From Moraxellaceae bacterium (GTDB lineage Bacteria > Pseudomonadota > Gammaproteobacteria > Burkholderiales > Rhodocyclaceae): a DNA stretch of 64,000 nt. Position 1 is the stretch's first letter. Each line of letters begins with the position of its first letter. The stretch covers positions 1 to 64,000 of the forward strand of contig JAVHYF010000014.1 in assembly GCA_031119205.1 (NCBI GenBank), written 5' to 3'. Positions 43,588-52,932 of this stretch are shown here, piece by piece. Under the pieces are notes generated by a model, which saw only the letters and a list, made by a program, of their open reading frames with translations, did not search any database and was not told the origin of the DNA. The position numbers and the translations under genes are program-made.

Positions 43588-43931
43588 ATTCTTATCTCCT
43601 CCAGCGACAGAAATGGCGCTGCCGCATCGCCTAATGCAGAAGGAATTTTATGCATTAGGCAAAATGTGGCTGGTGACATAGTTGTCGTGGTGTGGGATCT
43701 TCCGCTTCCCTCAACCGCGTTTCCCGGTGAAGACGTTGTCTAATGCACGTTCGGTGGGGTCGTGATTCACAACGTGGTGGCGCGCAGCGTGTTGGATCGC
43801 CCGCGTAGGTGCTGAAATCTGCACACCGACGCATGTGGTGTGCTGGCTTCGGAGCAAGCTGCATGGCGCGGCCCTGCGGCGACGGCGGGGCGGTGTAGCA
43901 TCGGTGCCCCGACCTCCCGATTGCTTGCGTG
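43588..43931. other. Non-coding interval holding the CTAATGCA operator
   Basis: 344 nt. It contains the inverted repeat at 43629-43660 and a third CTAATGCA copy at 43740-43747. No ribosome-site-backed ORF is visible. The right part presumably holds the promoter of the phosphatase gene, which I cannot place with confidence. Confidence 0.5.
43629..43660. promoter_or_regulatory. Palindromic operator upstream of the YHYH gene
   Basis: GCCTAATGCA (43629-43638) and its exact complement TGCATTAGGC (43651-43660) flank a 12-nt AT-rich spacer that includes a possible -10 (ATAAAAT on the minus strand). It lies 42 nt from the ATG, well placed for a repressor. A third half site lies 80 nt further right. 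Confidence 0.55.
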
Positions 43932-44558
43932 ATGACTGCTCAGATGAAGCTCTACCTGGCACGCCATGGCCAGACTGCGCTCAATCGCGAACAGCGCTTC
44001 CAGGGCAGTCTGGACGAGCCGCTGGACGAGACCGGATTCGCGCAGGCGCTGTTGTTGGAAGAACGTCTGCCCGCGGACATCTCGCGCATCGTGTCCTCGC
44101 CGCTGCTGCGCGCGCGCCAGACTGCGGAGTCGGTTGCAGGCGCGCGCGGCTTGCCGGTGCATGTCGTCGAGGCGTTTCGCGAGCGTCACTACGGTGTGTT
44201 CGAAGGCCTAAACCGGCAGGAACTGGAAACGCAGCACGGCGAGTTGTGGCGGCGCGGGGTGGTGCGTCTGTGGGACGAGGCGCCACCCGGTGGTGAGACG
44301 ATGCGTGAGGTGCGCATCCGCGTCGAGCAGGGGCTGCACCGGTTGCAGCGCGAGCAGGAGGGCGAGGTCGTGCTGCTCGTTGCGCATGGTTTCGTGGCGC
44401 GCATGGTGCACTTCCTGCTGCATGGCCTGGCAGAGGCCGACATCCATCAGTGCGTGATGCTCGGCAATGCAGAGTTCGGCGTGTACGAACTGCCGCCGGG
44501 CAATGAAGTGCCGCAGACGGCACCGCAGCCCACGCCGCGCGCCGGAGGCGCTGCGTGA
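43932..44558 (+). CDS. Histidine phosphatase (phosphoglycerate-mutase-like)
   Basis: 208 residues from ATG 43932; the internal ATG before KLYLARHG is also possible. The catalytic LARHGQT motif and the second HG in LVAHGF, with RFQG and SSPLLRARQT between, define the branch-1 family. It is a cytoplasmic phosphomonoesterase, resembling alpha-ribazole phosphatase or sugar-phosphate phosphatases; substrate not readable. It overlaps the TSUP exporter start by GTGA. Confidence 0.87.
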   Translation: MTAQMKLYLARHGQTALNREQRFQGSLDEPLDETGFAQALLLEERLPADISRIVSSPLLRARQTAESVAGARGLPVHVVEAFRERHYGVFEGLNRQELETQHGELWRRGVVRLWDEAPPGGETMREVRIRVEQGLHRLQREQEGEVVLLVAHGFVARMVHFLLHGLAEADIHQCVMLGNAEFGVYELPPGNEVPQTAPQPTPRAGGAA

Positions 44559-45283
44559 ACCTTCATCTCGCCATCGCACTGGGTGCGATGCTCGCCGGTT
44601 TCGTGCAGGGCTTCTCCGGCTTCGCCTTCGGGCTGGTGGCGATGGCCGTGTGGGCCTGGGCGCTGGAGCCGACGCTGGCCGGGCCGCTGGTGGTGTTGTG
44701 CTCGCTGGCGGGGCAGTTCATGCAACTGCGTGTGACGAAGCTGCGTGACACCAACCCGATTGCCTGGCGTTACATCGCGGGCGGGTTGCCGGCCGTGCCG
44801 CTGGGCGTGCTGGCCCTGCAATGGATGGACCCGCGCGTCTTCAAGCTGGGCGTCGGCGCATTGCTGGTCGGCGTTGCCAGTCTGTCCTTGCTGTGGCGCG
44901 ACCTGTTTCGTCTGCGGCACGCCAGTAGCCGGCTGGACTATGTGGTGGGCACCGCAGGTGGATTCCTGGGTGGCGTGTGCGGCCTGGTCGGTGCGTTGCC
45001 GTCGTGGTGGAGCAGCCACAAGCCGATTGACCGGCTGGAGAGCCGGCAGGCGCTGCAGGTGTTCTTCACCGTGGTGCACATCGTCACCATCGGCGTGTAC
45101 GCGCTGCGCGGACTCATCACCACCACGACGCTGGGATATGCCTTGCTGGCCTTCGCGGCGATGTACCTGCCCGCGCGTGCGGGCGCAACGCTGTACCACC
45201 GGCTGGACGCCGCCAGCGCGCAGCGCGCGATCCTGGGCGTGTTGCTGGTGGCGGGCGTGACGCTGCTGGCGGTGAATCGCTGA
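44555..45283 (+). CDS. TSUP (TauE/SafE) family membrane exporter
   Basis: 242 residues from GTG 44555, overlapping the phosphatase stop. About seven or eight membrane spans; GFVQGFSGFAFGLVAMAV is the family's N-terminal repeat motif, echoed by GGFLGGVCGLVGALPS in the second half. Members export sulfite, sulfoacetate or other organic anions. In this sulfur-rich neighbourhood sulfite export is attractive, but its pairing with a phosphatase gives no direct support. Confidence 0.87.
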   Translation: MNLHLAIALGAMLAGFVQGFSGFAFGLVAMAVWAWALEPTLAGPLVVLCSLAGQFMQLRVTKLRDTNPIAWRYIAGGLPAVPLGVLALQWMDPRVFKLGVGALLVGVASLSLLWRDLFRLRHASSRLDYVVGTAGGFLGGVCGLVGALPSWWSSHKPIDRLESRQALQVFFTVVHIVTIGVYALRGLITTTTLGYALLAFAAMYLPARAGATLYHRLDAASAQRAILGVLLVAGVTLLAVNR

Positions 45284-45389
45284 CGCGGCGCAGGGCGCGC
45301 GCGACCCATCGCCGGCCCGATGCACTTGCATCGGGTTCAGCGCGGGCTCATCGGGACCGGACGATGGACCTGCGCGTCGCGTGTGGCAC

Positions 45390-48300
45390 TCAGGCGGTCT
45401 CCGGATCTGCGGACCCGTGGCCGACGGCCCGCCTGCTCCACTGCACAAGATCGTCCACGTAGCTGTAGATGACCGGGATGACCAGCAGGCTCAGCACCGT
45501 GGAGGTGATGAGGCCGCCGATCACGACGATGGCCATCGGGGCGCGGAAGCTGGGGTCGCCGCCGAGGCCGAGGGCTGTGGGCAGCATGCCGGCGCCCATG
45601 GCGATGGTGGTCATCACGATGGGCCGCGCGCGCTTGCGGCAGGCGTCGAGGATCGCCTCGGTGCGCGGGAGTCCGTGCTCGTGGCGGGCGATGATGATGT
45701 AGTCGACCAGCAGGATGGAGTTCTTCGTCGCCACGCCCATGAGCATGATCATGCCGATCATCGACGGCATGGACAGCGCGGAGCCGGTGATGAACAGCGC
45801 GAGGATCGCGCCGGGCACTGACAGCAACAGCGCGGTGAGGATGGTGGCTGGCTGCATGAAGCCCTTGAGCAGCAGCACCAGCACCATGTAGATGCACAGC
45901 ACACCGGTGAGCATCGCGATGCCGAAGCCGGTGACGAGCTGCTGCATTTCTTCGGCTTCACCCAGCTCGGTCTGCACGATGCCGGCCGGCAGGTGCTTGA
46001 GGGCGGGCAGGGCTTCGATGGCCTGCTCCACGTCGCCCAGGGCCTGGCCCTGCAGCTGGACTTCGAACTCCACGGTGCGCATGCGGTTCAGGCGGACGAT
46101 CTGCGACGGGCCGCTGGCGATCTCCAGGCTGGCGACGTCCTCCAGCGCCACCGGGCCGTGCTTGCCCGGCACCGGCAGCCGCCTGAGCGTGTCGATGTCA
46201 TGTCGCGCGCTGTCCTCCAGCCTGACCATGATGGGAACCTGTCGCTCGTTCAGGCTCAGCTTGGCGAGGTCCTGCTCGTAGTCGCCCTGACTGGCCACGC
46301 GCAGGGTTTCGGCAATGGCGGCCGAGGTGACGCCGAGATCGGCCGCGCGGGCGAAGTCGGGCCGGATGACGAGCTCCGGCCGGGGGATGCTGGCGGTGGA
46401 GGTCACGGCGCCGACGCCTTCGATGCCGCGCAGCGCCTGTTCGACACGCCGGGCATGTTGCTCCAGTGCGTGGCCGTCCTGGCCGGACAGCGCGAACTCG
46501 TAACCTTCGCTCGATCCACCCATGCCGACCTTGACGCGTGCGCCGGGCAGCACGTCGAGCGATTCGCGCAACTGCTGCTCGATCTCGTGCTTGAGCAGGC
46601 CGATGCGCTGGCGGCGATGCGTCAGGGTCAGGGTGAGCACCGCCTTGCCGACATCCGACACGGCGCCGCCGCCTGCGTCGTTCGGATCGGCGCCGGTGTT
46701 GCCGCCGCCGATGGCGGTGTAGACCATCTTCACATGAGGGTTCTGGCGCAGCAGGGCACGCGCCTGCTCGGCCAGTGCGATGGTGTCGGCCAGCTGGCTG
46801 CCGGGGGGAAGGTTCAGCGTGACCTGCGACTTGTCGTCGTCGTCGACCGGAATGAAAGTGGCCGGCAGCAGCATGGACAGCACGATGCCACCGGCGAGGA
46901 AGACCGCCACGGCTGCCGTGCTGCGGCCGCGATGCCGCAGGCACCACTGTGCCCAGCCGAGGTAGCGCTTCATCCAGGCGGGCTCGTCACGGTGCGGCCT
47001 GGTCGGTGCGCGTAGCAGCCAGGCGGCCATCATCGGCGTCAGCATGCGGGCCACGACGAGCGAGAAGAACACCGCGCAGGCGGCGGTCCAGCCGAACTGC
47101 ACGAAGTACTTGCCGACGATGCCGCCCATGAAGGCGGTGGGCAGGAAGACGGCGATCAGCGTGAAGGTGGTGGCAATGACGGCGAGGCCGATCTCGGTGG
47201 CTGCATCCCTTGCCGCGCGGAGTGGTGACTTGCCCATCAGCAGGTGGCGCTGGATGTTCTCGATCTCCACGATGGCGTCGTCGACCAGTACGCCGACCAC
47301 CAGCGACAGCGACAGCAGGGTCACGATGTTGAGGCTGAAGCCCATCCAGTACATCAGCGCGAAGGTCGGGATGACCGACAGCGGCAGTGCCACGGCCGCC
47401 AGTAAGGTGGCGCGCCCGTTGCGCAGGAACAAGAAGACCACCAGCACGGCGAGCGCCGCGCCTTCGTAGAGCAGCAGCATGGAGCTGTCGTAGTTCTCCA
47501 CCACCGGGTCCACGAAGTTGAAGGCCTCGGTGACGGTGATGTCCGGCCGCTCCTGCTCCAGCTTGGCGAGCGCCTCGCGCACGCCGGCCGCTACCTCCAC
47601 CTCGCCGTAGCCACGTGCACGCACGACCTCGAAGGCCACGACGGGCTGTCCGTCGAGGAAGGCGGCCGAACGTCGCTCGGCCACCGTGTCGCGGACGCTG
47701 GCGATCTGGTCTAGCCGGACGCGGCGACCGTCGTCCAGCGCCAGTTCGATGGCGCCGACTTCCTCCGCGCTGCGCGATGTCGCCAGCATGCGTACCGACT
47801 GCTCTTCGCTGCCGAGCGTGACCCGGCCGCCGGATGCCTCCTGCTGCACCTCGGCGAGTTGACGTGAGACTTCGGCAGCGGTGATGCGCAGGGCCAGCAA
47901 GCGTTGCGGGTCGAGGTCCACGCGCAGCTCGCGTTGCGCGCCGCCGACGCGCGACACCGCACCCGCGCCACGCACGGCGAGCAGCCGGCGGGTGACTTCG
48001 TCGTCCACGAACCAGGACAGCGCTTCGTCGTCCATGCGCGTCGAGGCGACGGTGTAGGTCAGGATTGGCGAGTCCGCGATCTCCGCCTTGCGGATCACCG
48101 GATCGCGCAGCGCCGCGGGCAAGTCGCCGCGCACACGGGCGACCGCATCGCGCACGTCATCCACCGCCTCCTGCACCGGCTTCTCGAGCCGGAACTCGGC
48201 CGAGATGGAGGCCTGGCCGTCGCTGAGCGTGCTGCGGATGTGCTTGATGCCCTGCAGGGTGGCCAGCGAGTTCTCGATGCGGCGCGCGACTTCGCTTTCC

Positions 48301-48491
48301 AGTTGCGAAGGTGACGCACCCGGCAGGGACACGCTGATGGTGACGAGCGGGACATCGATGTCCGGGAAGTTCTGGATCTTCAGCGCGGCGAACGCGCCGA
48401 GGCCGGCCAGCGTCATCAGGATGAAGAGCAGGATGACGGGGACGGGATTGCGGATCGACCAGGTCGAGATGTTCATGTCCGTGTTTCTCAT
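45390..48491 (-). CDS. RND efflux pump, inner-membrane transporter
   Basis: 1033 residues, HAE-1/AcrB-type length and fold: membrane spans near 12-32, 335-540, 525-545 and 850-1020, with two large periplasmic loops. The proton-relay Asp pair is in VGVLVDDAIVEIEN. The porter loops carry no special metal motif, so drug or organic-solvent efflux rather than metal efflux is likely. It is third gene of an outer-membrane factor, adaptor, pump operon; start overlaps the adaptor stop by ATGA. Confidence 0.93.
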   Translation of the reverse strand: MRNTDMNISTWSIRNPVPVILLFILMTLAGLGAFAALKIQNFPDIDVPLVTISVSLPGASPSQLESEVARRIENSLATLQGIKHIRSTLSDGQASISAEFRLEKPVQEAVDDVRDAVARVRGDLPAALRDPVIRKAEIADSPILTYTVASTRMDDEALSWFVDDEVTRRLLAVRGAGAVSRVGGAQRELRVDLDPQRLLALRITAAEVSRQLAEVQQEASGGRVTLGSEEQSVRMLATSRSAEEVGAIELALDDGRRVRLDQIASVRDTVAERRSAAFLDGQPVVAFEVVRARGYGEVEVAAGVREALAKLEQERPDITVTEAFNFVDPVVENYDSSMLLLYEGAALAVLVVFLFLRNGRATLLAAVALPLSVIPTFALMYWMGFSLNIVTLLSLSLVVGVLVDDAIVEIENIQRHLLMGKSPLRAARDAATEIGLAVIATTFTLIAVFLPTAFMGGIVGKYFVQFGWTAACAVFFSLVVARMLTPMMAAWLLRAPTRPHRDEPAWMKRYLGWAQWCLRHRGRSTAAVAVFLAGGIVLSMLLPATFIPVDDDDKSQVTLNLPPGSQLADTIALAEQARALLRQNPHVKMVYTAIGGGNTGADPNDAGGGAVSDVGKAVLTLTLTHRRQRIGLLKHEIEQQLRESLDVLPGARVKVGMGGSSEGYEFALSGQDGHALEQHARRVEQALRGIEGVGAVTSTASIPRPELVIRPDFARAADLGVTSAAIAETLRVASQGDYEQDLAKLSLNERQVPIMVRLEDSARHDIDTLRRLPVPGKHGPVALEDVASLEIASGPSQIVRLNRMRTVEFEVQLQGQALGDVEQAIEALPALKHLPAGIVQTELGEAEEMQQLVTGFGIAMLTGVLCIYMVLVLLLKGFMQPATILTALLLSVPGAILALFITGSALSMPSMIGMIMLMGVATKNSILLVDYIIIARHEHGLPRTEAILDACRKRARPIVMTTIAMGAGMLPTALGLGGDPSFRAPMAIVVIGGLITSTVLSLLVIPVIYSYVDDLVQWSRRAVGHGSADPETA

Positions 48492-49663
48492 GAGCGGGGA
48501 CGAGCTGGCGAACCGGTATCGGTGGGGGATGAGGCCGGGCCGGCAGTGGTTGCGGCACGGACGACGCGCACCAGATCACCGTCGCCCAGGAAGGCTGCGC
48601 CGGTGGCGACGACGTGATCCTCCGCGGTGATGCCATGCAGGATCTCGACCCGGTCGCCGGTACGCAGCCCGGTCCTGACTCGGGTCTGCATGACCCGCAG
48701 GTTCGGCCCGATGCGCATGACGTAACTGAAGCCTTCGCGCATCAGCACGGCGGTCTGCGGCAGGGTCATGGCCTGCTTGCTGCCGAGCTCGAACTCGCCA
48801 CGCGCGAAGCTGCCCGCGCGGGCGGTGACGGAGGGCAGCAGGTCCACGTAGGCCAGCCCGTTGCGGGTCTGCGCGTTGACCATCGGCGCTAGCACGCGCA
48901 GCCGGCCTTCGACGATGGCGCCGCCGGGCAGCGTGATACGCGCCTTGTCGCCGGGCTTGAGCCGATCCAGCTCCGCGACCGGCAGCTCGGCCCGCCATTC
49001 GAGGCGGTTGCCGCGGATCAGGCGGAACAGTTCCTGCCCGGCGGGCACCACGGCACCGACGGTTGCCGCGCGTGACGAGATGACTCCGTCATCCGGCGCG
49101 ACGACATGCGTGTTGGAAAGGTGCAGGGCCTGCAGGCGCTCTGCCGCGATGGCCGCATCCAACCGGGCCTGTGCCGTCTTTGCGGCGGTGGCGTACTGCT
49201 GCATCTGCTGGGCGGAGAGCGCGCCGCTCTCGTCCAGCTCGCGCGCGCGCTGCGCATTGGCGACGGCCTCGGCCAGTGCCAGCTCCGCTTCGGCGACGGC
49301 AGCGCGGCTCTGGGCGAGACCAGCCTCGGTGGTCCCGGCCGCGAAGCGGGCCAGCGTCTGGCCGCGACGCACCTTGTCGCCGACGTTGGCCTGCACCTCG
49401 GCCAGGCGAAGCCCGTTCGCCTCGGCGCCGACGATGGCTTCCTGCCAGGCTTCGATGTTGCCGTTGGCAGCAAGGCGCACAGGCAGGGTGCCGGCCTGCA
49501 GGCTGGTGACGGAGACGGTCAGCGCTGGATTGGGGTTGCCGGTGGCCTCCTGCGCGGATCGTGCGGTTGCGGGCGCGGTTGTCATGGCCAGCATGCCAAG
49601 GCCGCTCAGGCCGGCAGCGATGCTCACGCCTGCAAGCGTCATCCTGTGTCTTCTCTGCATCAT
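48488..49663 (-). CDS. RND efflux periplasmic adaptor (membrane-fusion protein)
   Basis: 391 residues. Signal peptide to about residue 35; lipoyl half-motif EANGLRLAEVQANVGDKVRRG, a helical hairpin from about 110 to 175, the second lipoyl half, then beta-barrel and membrane-proximal domains (LPQTAVLMREGFSYV). It bridges the pump and the outer-membrane factor. ATGA overlaps on both sides show tight coupling. Confidence 0.93.
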   Translation of the reverse strand: MMQRRHRMTLAGVSIAAGLSGLGMLAMTTAPATARSAQEATGNPNPALTVSVTSLQAGTLPVRLAANGNIEAWQEAIVGAEANGLRLAEVQANVGDKVRRGQTLARFAAGTTEAGLAQSRAAVAEAELALAEAVANAQRARELDESGALSAQQMQQYATAAKTAQARLDAAIAAERLQALHLSNTHVVAPDDGVISSRAATVGAVVPAGQELFRLIRGNRLEWRAELPVAELDRLKPGDKARITLPGGAIVEGRLRVLAPMVNAQTRNGLAYVDLLPSVTARAGSFARGEFELGSKQAMTLPQTAVLMREGFSYVMRIGPNLRVMQTRVRTGLRTGDRVEILHGITAEDHVVATGAAFLGDGDLVRVVRAATTAGPASSPTDTGSPARPRS

Positions 49664-51204
49664 GGGTTCCTTGCGCGTGCCAGGGCCGCGGGTGTGTGGG
49701 ATATGTGGTGAGGGGGTGAGGCGTCGTCCCCGGTGTCGCCCTCTGTGTCGCCCTGTCTGGTGCCACGGTCAGCGGCATCGTCCGTGGGCCAGCCGCCGCC
49801 GGTGGCGCGATACAGGGCGACCCAGGCCAGCAGGCGTTCGCGCTCCAGATCGATCAGGGCGACCTGCGAGGACAGCAGCATGCGGCGTGCATCTTCGAGT
49901 TCGAACAGGCTGGCGGTGCCGGCGCGATAGCTCGCCGCGCTGGCCTGGAAAGCACGCCCGTATCCATCGCGGGCGGCCCTGGCGTGCTCTGCGCGTTTCG
50001 TGCTGCTGTCCAGGGTGACGAAGGCGCTCTCGACTTCCTGGATGGCATCGCGGATGCGCGACGCGTACACGGTCCTGGCCGTGTCGTAGTGGACGCGTGC
50101 GGCCCGTGCGTTGGCTTTCCGCATGCTGCCGTCGAACAGCGGGAACACGATAGCCACCGGGCCGACGCTCCACGTCGTGCCCTGATCGCTGACGCCGAGG
50201 CTGGACACATGCGCGCTGCCGATGCTTCCACTCAGCGTGATGCGGGGCCAGCGTTGTGCGTCCGCCTGCTGTTGCATGGCACTCGCCGCGCTGACATCGA
50301 GGGCGGCCGCACGCAGGTCCGGACGCTGTGCCAGCACCGTCGCCGGCACGCTGCCCACGGTGAATCCGGCAGGGCGGGGCAGGCGTGCGGCCTGCGCGGC
50401 GAAGTCCCGACGCAGGTCCGCTTCGTCCCTGGCGGTCAGTGCGACCAGCGCCTTGACGCGCAAGTCGCACTGCTCTCTCTGCTGGAGTACGGCGGCCTTG
50501 CCCTCTGCCGCGCTGGCGCGTGCCAGTGCGGCGGCAGCGGGCGCGCGCAGGCCGGCATGCTCTGCCCGGGTCGTGAGGCGTGAAGTCTGTTCGCGTGACG
50601 TGGCGTCCAGCCCGGCCTGCATCAGTTGCGCTTCACAGGCTCTCAGTTCCACGTAGTTGCGCACGACCTCGGCCGCGACCGACACGCGGGCGTCATGCCA
50701 GCTGGTTTCGCTGGCTTGCAGGCGTGCGTGGGCGGCGTCCGCGCCGGCGCGGTGGGCACCGAAGAGGTCCAGCTCCCAGCTTGCCTGTAGTCCGACCGAG
50801 GCCGTGTTCGCGACAGATCCGCTCAGCTCCGGGCGACCACGGTTGCCGCTGGCTACGGCATTCAGCGTGGGCAGGCGGGCCGCATCGCCGGCCACGCTGG
50901 CGGCACGCGCATCGGCGATGCTCGACGCGGCGCGTGCGATGCTCGCGTTCGCCTGCTGGGCGGACTCGATCAGGCCGGGGACGAGCGGGTCATCGAATTG
51001 CGACCACCATGACTGCAGTGCTTCCAGCTTGCCCCCGTGCGGCAACGGCGCCTGCCAGGCCCTGGCGACCGGCATTTCGCTGACAGGCAGTGGCCGGGGT
51101 GTCGTCGTCGCGCAGGCGCTGACCAGCAAAGCGGGCAGCAATACGGGCAGCAGCGCAGCGACCCTGCGTGGTCTGCCCGGGGATCGTTGGTTGGTGGGTG
51201 GCAC
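49660..51204 (-). CDS. Outer-membrane efflux lipoprotein (NodT/OprM family)
   Basis: 514 residues. Lipoprotein signal with lipobox LVSAC near residue 31. Two outer-membrane-factor repeats of about 190 residues, each a long helical hairpin with a beta-strand pair (SVGLQASWELDLFG and SVGPVAIVFPLFDG). It forms the trimeric channel of the tripartite pump. It leads the operon and is divergent from the MipA-two-component operon, which probably regulates it. Confidence 0.92.
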   Translation of the reverse strand: MPPTNQRSPGRPRRVAALLPVLLPALLVSACATTTPRPLPVSEMPVARAWQAPLPHGGKLEALQSWWSQFDDPLVPGLIESAQQANASIARAASSIADARAASVAGDAARLPTLNAVASGNRGRPELSGSVANTASVGLQASWELDLFGAHRAGADAAHARLQASETSWHDARVSVAAEVVRNYVELRACEAQLMQAGLDATSREQTSRLTTRAEHAGLRAPAAAALARASAAEGKAAVLQQREQCDLRVKALVALTARDEADLRRDFAAQAARLPRPAGFTVGSVPATVLAQRPDLRAAALDVSAASAMQQQADAQRWPRITLSGSIGSAHVSSLGVSDQGTTWSVGPVAIVFPLFDGSMRKANARAARVHYDTARTVYASRIRDAIQEVESAFVTLDSSTKRAEHARAARDGYGRAFQASAASYRAGTASLFELEDARRMLLSSQVALIDLERERLLAWVALYRATGGGWPTDDAADRGTRQGDTEGDTGDDASPPHHISHTPAALARARNP

Positions 51205-51341
51205 GATTGCTCAGCCCTCGTGATTGGAGAGCGGCCACTATCGGGTCCGTCGACTTGCTGGACACTTACTGTGCGGGCAGTGCATTCCGCGCCCTGTGCA
51301 GCTGGCAACGTGCGATATGCGGTGAGCGATTCCTGCGGTCC

Positions 51342-51358
51342 GGTAAGTCGCGGGTAAG
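51342..51358 (+). promoter_or_regulatory. Candidate response-regulator box (11-bp direct repeats)
   Basis: GGTAAG (51342-51347) and GGTAAG (51353-51358) are 11 nt apart start to start, the spacing of OmpR/PmrA-class regulator boxes. The site is in the 205-nt region between the efflux operon and the MipA-regulator-kinase operon, 50-70 nt before mipA-like ATG. Confidence 0.45.
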
Positions 51359-51409
51359 ACAAGGGGCGGGAGCATCCAGTCTCCCAACACACCCGTAAGG
51401 AACCCACGC

Positions 51410-52231
51410 ATGTATCCGAACCCCGCACACGGCACCGCGAAGATGGTCCGTTCCGCCAGGGCTGTAACGCTTGTCGCGCTTGCCGCCGCCACGATCCACG
51501 CCGTACCCGCCCGTGCCCAGCACGCACCGGATGAAGAAGGGGGATCGTCCTGGGCGATCGGTCTGGGCTTCAAGAGCGAGCAGAAGCCCTATGCAGGCAT
51601 GGACCGCGACAACATGCCGCTGCCCTTCCTCGAATACGAGAACAAGTACATCCTGCTGCGCGGCCCTTCGCTGGAAGTGAAGCTGCCGGGCCTGACCATC
51701 AGTGAGTCGCAGCAGTTCAAGTTCGGCCTCGTGCTCAACTACTCGATGGATGGCTACAAGGCCGGCGATGCGCCTGTCCTGCGCGGCATGGCTGAACGCA
51801 AGGGCGGTATCTGGGCGGGGGCGAAAGCAGAGTGGGAGACCAGCCTGCTCACCGTGACGGGCGAAGCCCTGCGTGACGTTTCCGGAAACAGCAAAGGGCA
51901 GACCGTCGCCCTGGGCGTCGAGCGGACCTGGCACGTCGGTGACAAGCTGATGCTGACGCCCCGTGCGGTGATGAAGTGGCAGGATGGCAAGTACAACAAT
52001 TACTATTTCGGCGTGAAGCGCAACGAAGCCCAGGCCGGACGGGCCGCCTACGATGCGGGTGCCGGTGCGAATGCCGAGTTCGGCGTGCGGGCGATCTACA
52101 TGTTCAACCAGTCCCATTCCATGTTCATGGACGTCTCCACGACCAGCCTGTCGAGTAAAGTGAAGGACAGTCCGCTGGTGGATCGTTCTACCGAGAACGA
52201 GATCATGATGGCCTACGTCTACCGCTTCTGA
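51410..52231 (+). CDS. MipA/OmpV-family outer-membrane protein
   Basis: 273 residues. Signal peptide ends at ARAQH (about 37). The mature protein alternates beta-strands and ends in AYVYRF, the terminal aromatic residue of outer-membrane barrels. GFKSEQKPYAGMDRDNMPLPF and YENKYILLRG are family hallmarks. MipA-like proteins sit in the outer membrane as scaffolds or porins and are often induced by stress. It overlaps the response-regulator start by one base (TGATG), so the three genes form an operon. Confidence 0.9.
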   Translation: MYPNPAHGTAKMVRSARAVTLVALAAATIHAVPARAQHAPDEEGGSSWAIGLGFKSEQKPYAGMDRDNMPLPFLEYENKYILLRGPSLEVKLPGLTISESQQFKFGLVLNYSMDGYKAGDAPVLRGMAERKGGIWAGAKAEWETSLLTVTGEALRDVSGNSKGQTVALGVERTWHVGDKLMLTPRAVMKWQDGKYNNYYFGVKRNEAQAGRAAYDAGAGANAEFGVRAIYMFNQSHSMFMDVSTTSLSSKVKDSPLVDRSTENEIMMAYVYRF

Positions 52232-52932
52232 TGAACCGGATACTCCTCGTCGAAGATCATGAGCGGCTTGCCGCGCTGGTGTGCAAGGCGCTCATGACGC
52301 AGGGCATCGCTGTAGACGTGGTCGGCAGCATCGCTGCCGCCTGGTCTGCAATGGAACAGGTGCCCTACCAGGCCGTGGTGTTCGACCGCGGCCTGCCCGA
52401 CGGGGATGGACTGGAGTGTGTGCGGCGCATGCGTGCGGCCGGGTTGGGCGTTCCATGCCTGGTCCTCACCGCACGCGATGCCTTGCACGACAGGGTGTCC
52501 GGGCTGGAGGCCGGTGCCGACGACTACCTGCCCAAACCCTTCGAGATGGACGAGATGGTGGCGCGGGTGCGTGCGTTGTTGCGCCGACCGGCCGAACACC
52601 GCGTGCTGGACCCGCAGGCCGGTGACCTGAGCCTGCATCCCGCCGCCGGAACGATGTGCTGTGGCGACGAGTGCGTCACCCTGGCGCCGGCCGAGATGCA
52701 GATGATGTTGCTGCTGGTGCGCCGCCATCGCGAGGCTGTCCGCCGCGGTGCGATGGAGAGCGCGGGCTGGGGCGCCAACGAGGCGGTGACGCCGAACGCG
52801 CTGGATGTGGCGCTGCACCGCATCCGTCGCAAGCTCGTCGCCATCGGATCGGCGCAGCGGATCGTGAACATCAGGGGACTGGGCTATGCACTTCGGGAAG
52901 ATGCGCTCCGTGAAGACGGTCTGGCGGAATAG
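52231..52932 (+). CDS. OmpR-family response regulator
   Basis: 233 residues. Receiver domain 1-115 with acid pair Glu8/Asp9, phospho-acceptor Asp52 (VVFDRGLPDGDG), Thr80 and Lys102. A winged-helix DNA-binding domain covers 130-225 (LDVALHRIRRKLVAIG and IRGLGYAL). It resembles QseB/PmrA-type regulators. Partner kinase overlaps its 3' end. Likely targets are its own operon and the divergent efflux operon. Confidence 0.93.
   Translation: MNRILLVEDHERLAALVCKALMTQGIAVDVVGSIAAAWSAMEQVPYQAVVFDRGLPDGDGLECVRRMRAAGLGVPCLVLTARDALHDRVSGLEAGADDYLPKPFEMDEMVARVRALLRRPAEHRVLDPQAGDLSLHPAAGTMCCGDECVTLAPAEMQMMLLLVRRHREAVRRGAMESAGWGANEAVTPNALDVALHRIRRKLVAIGSAQRIVNIRGLGYALREDALREDGLAE

Noticed and set aside
43321-43743. 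Plus-strand 140-codon ORF
   Set aside because: Runs antisense through the YHYH gene and across its terminator and operator; no ribosome site.
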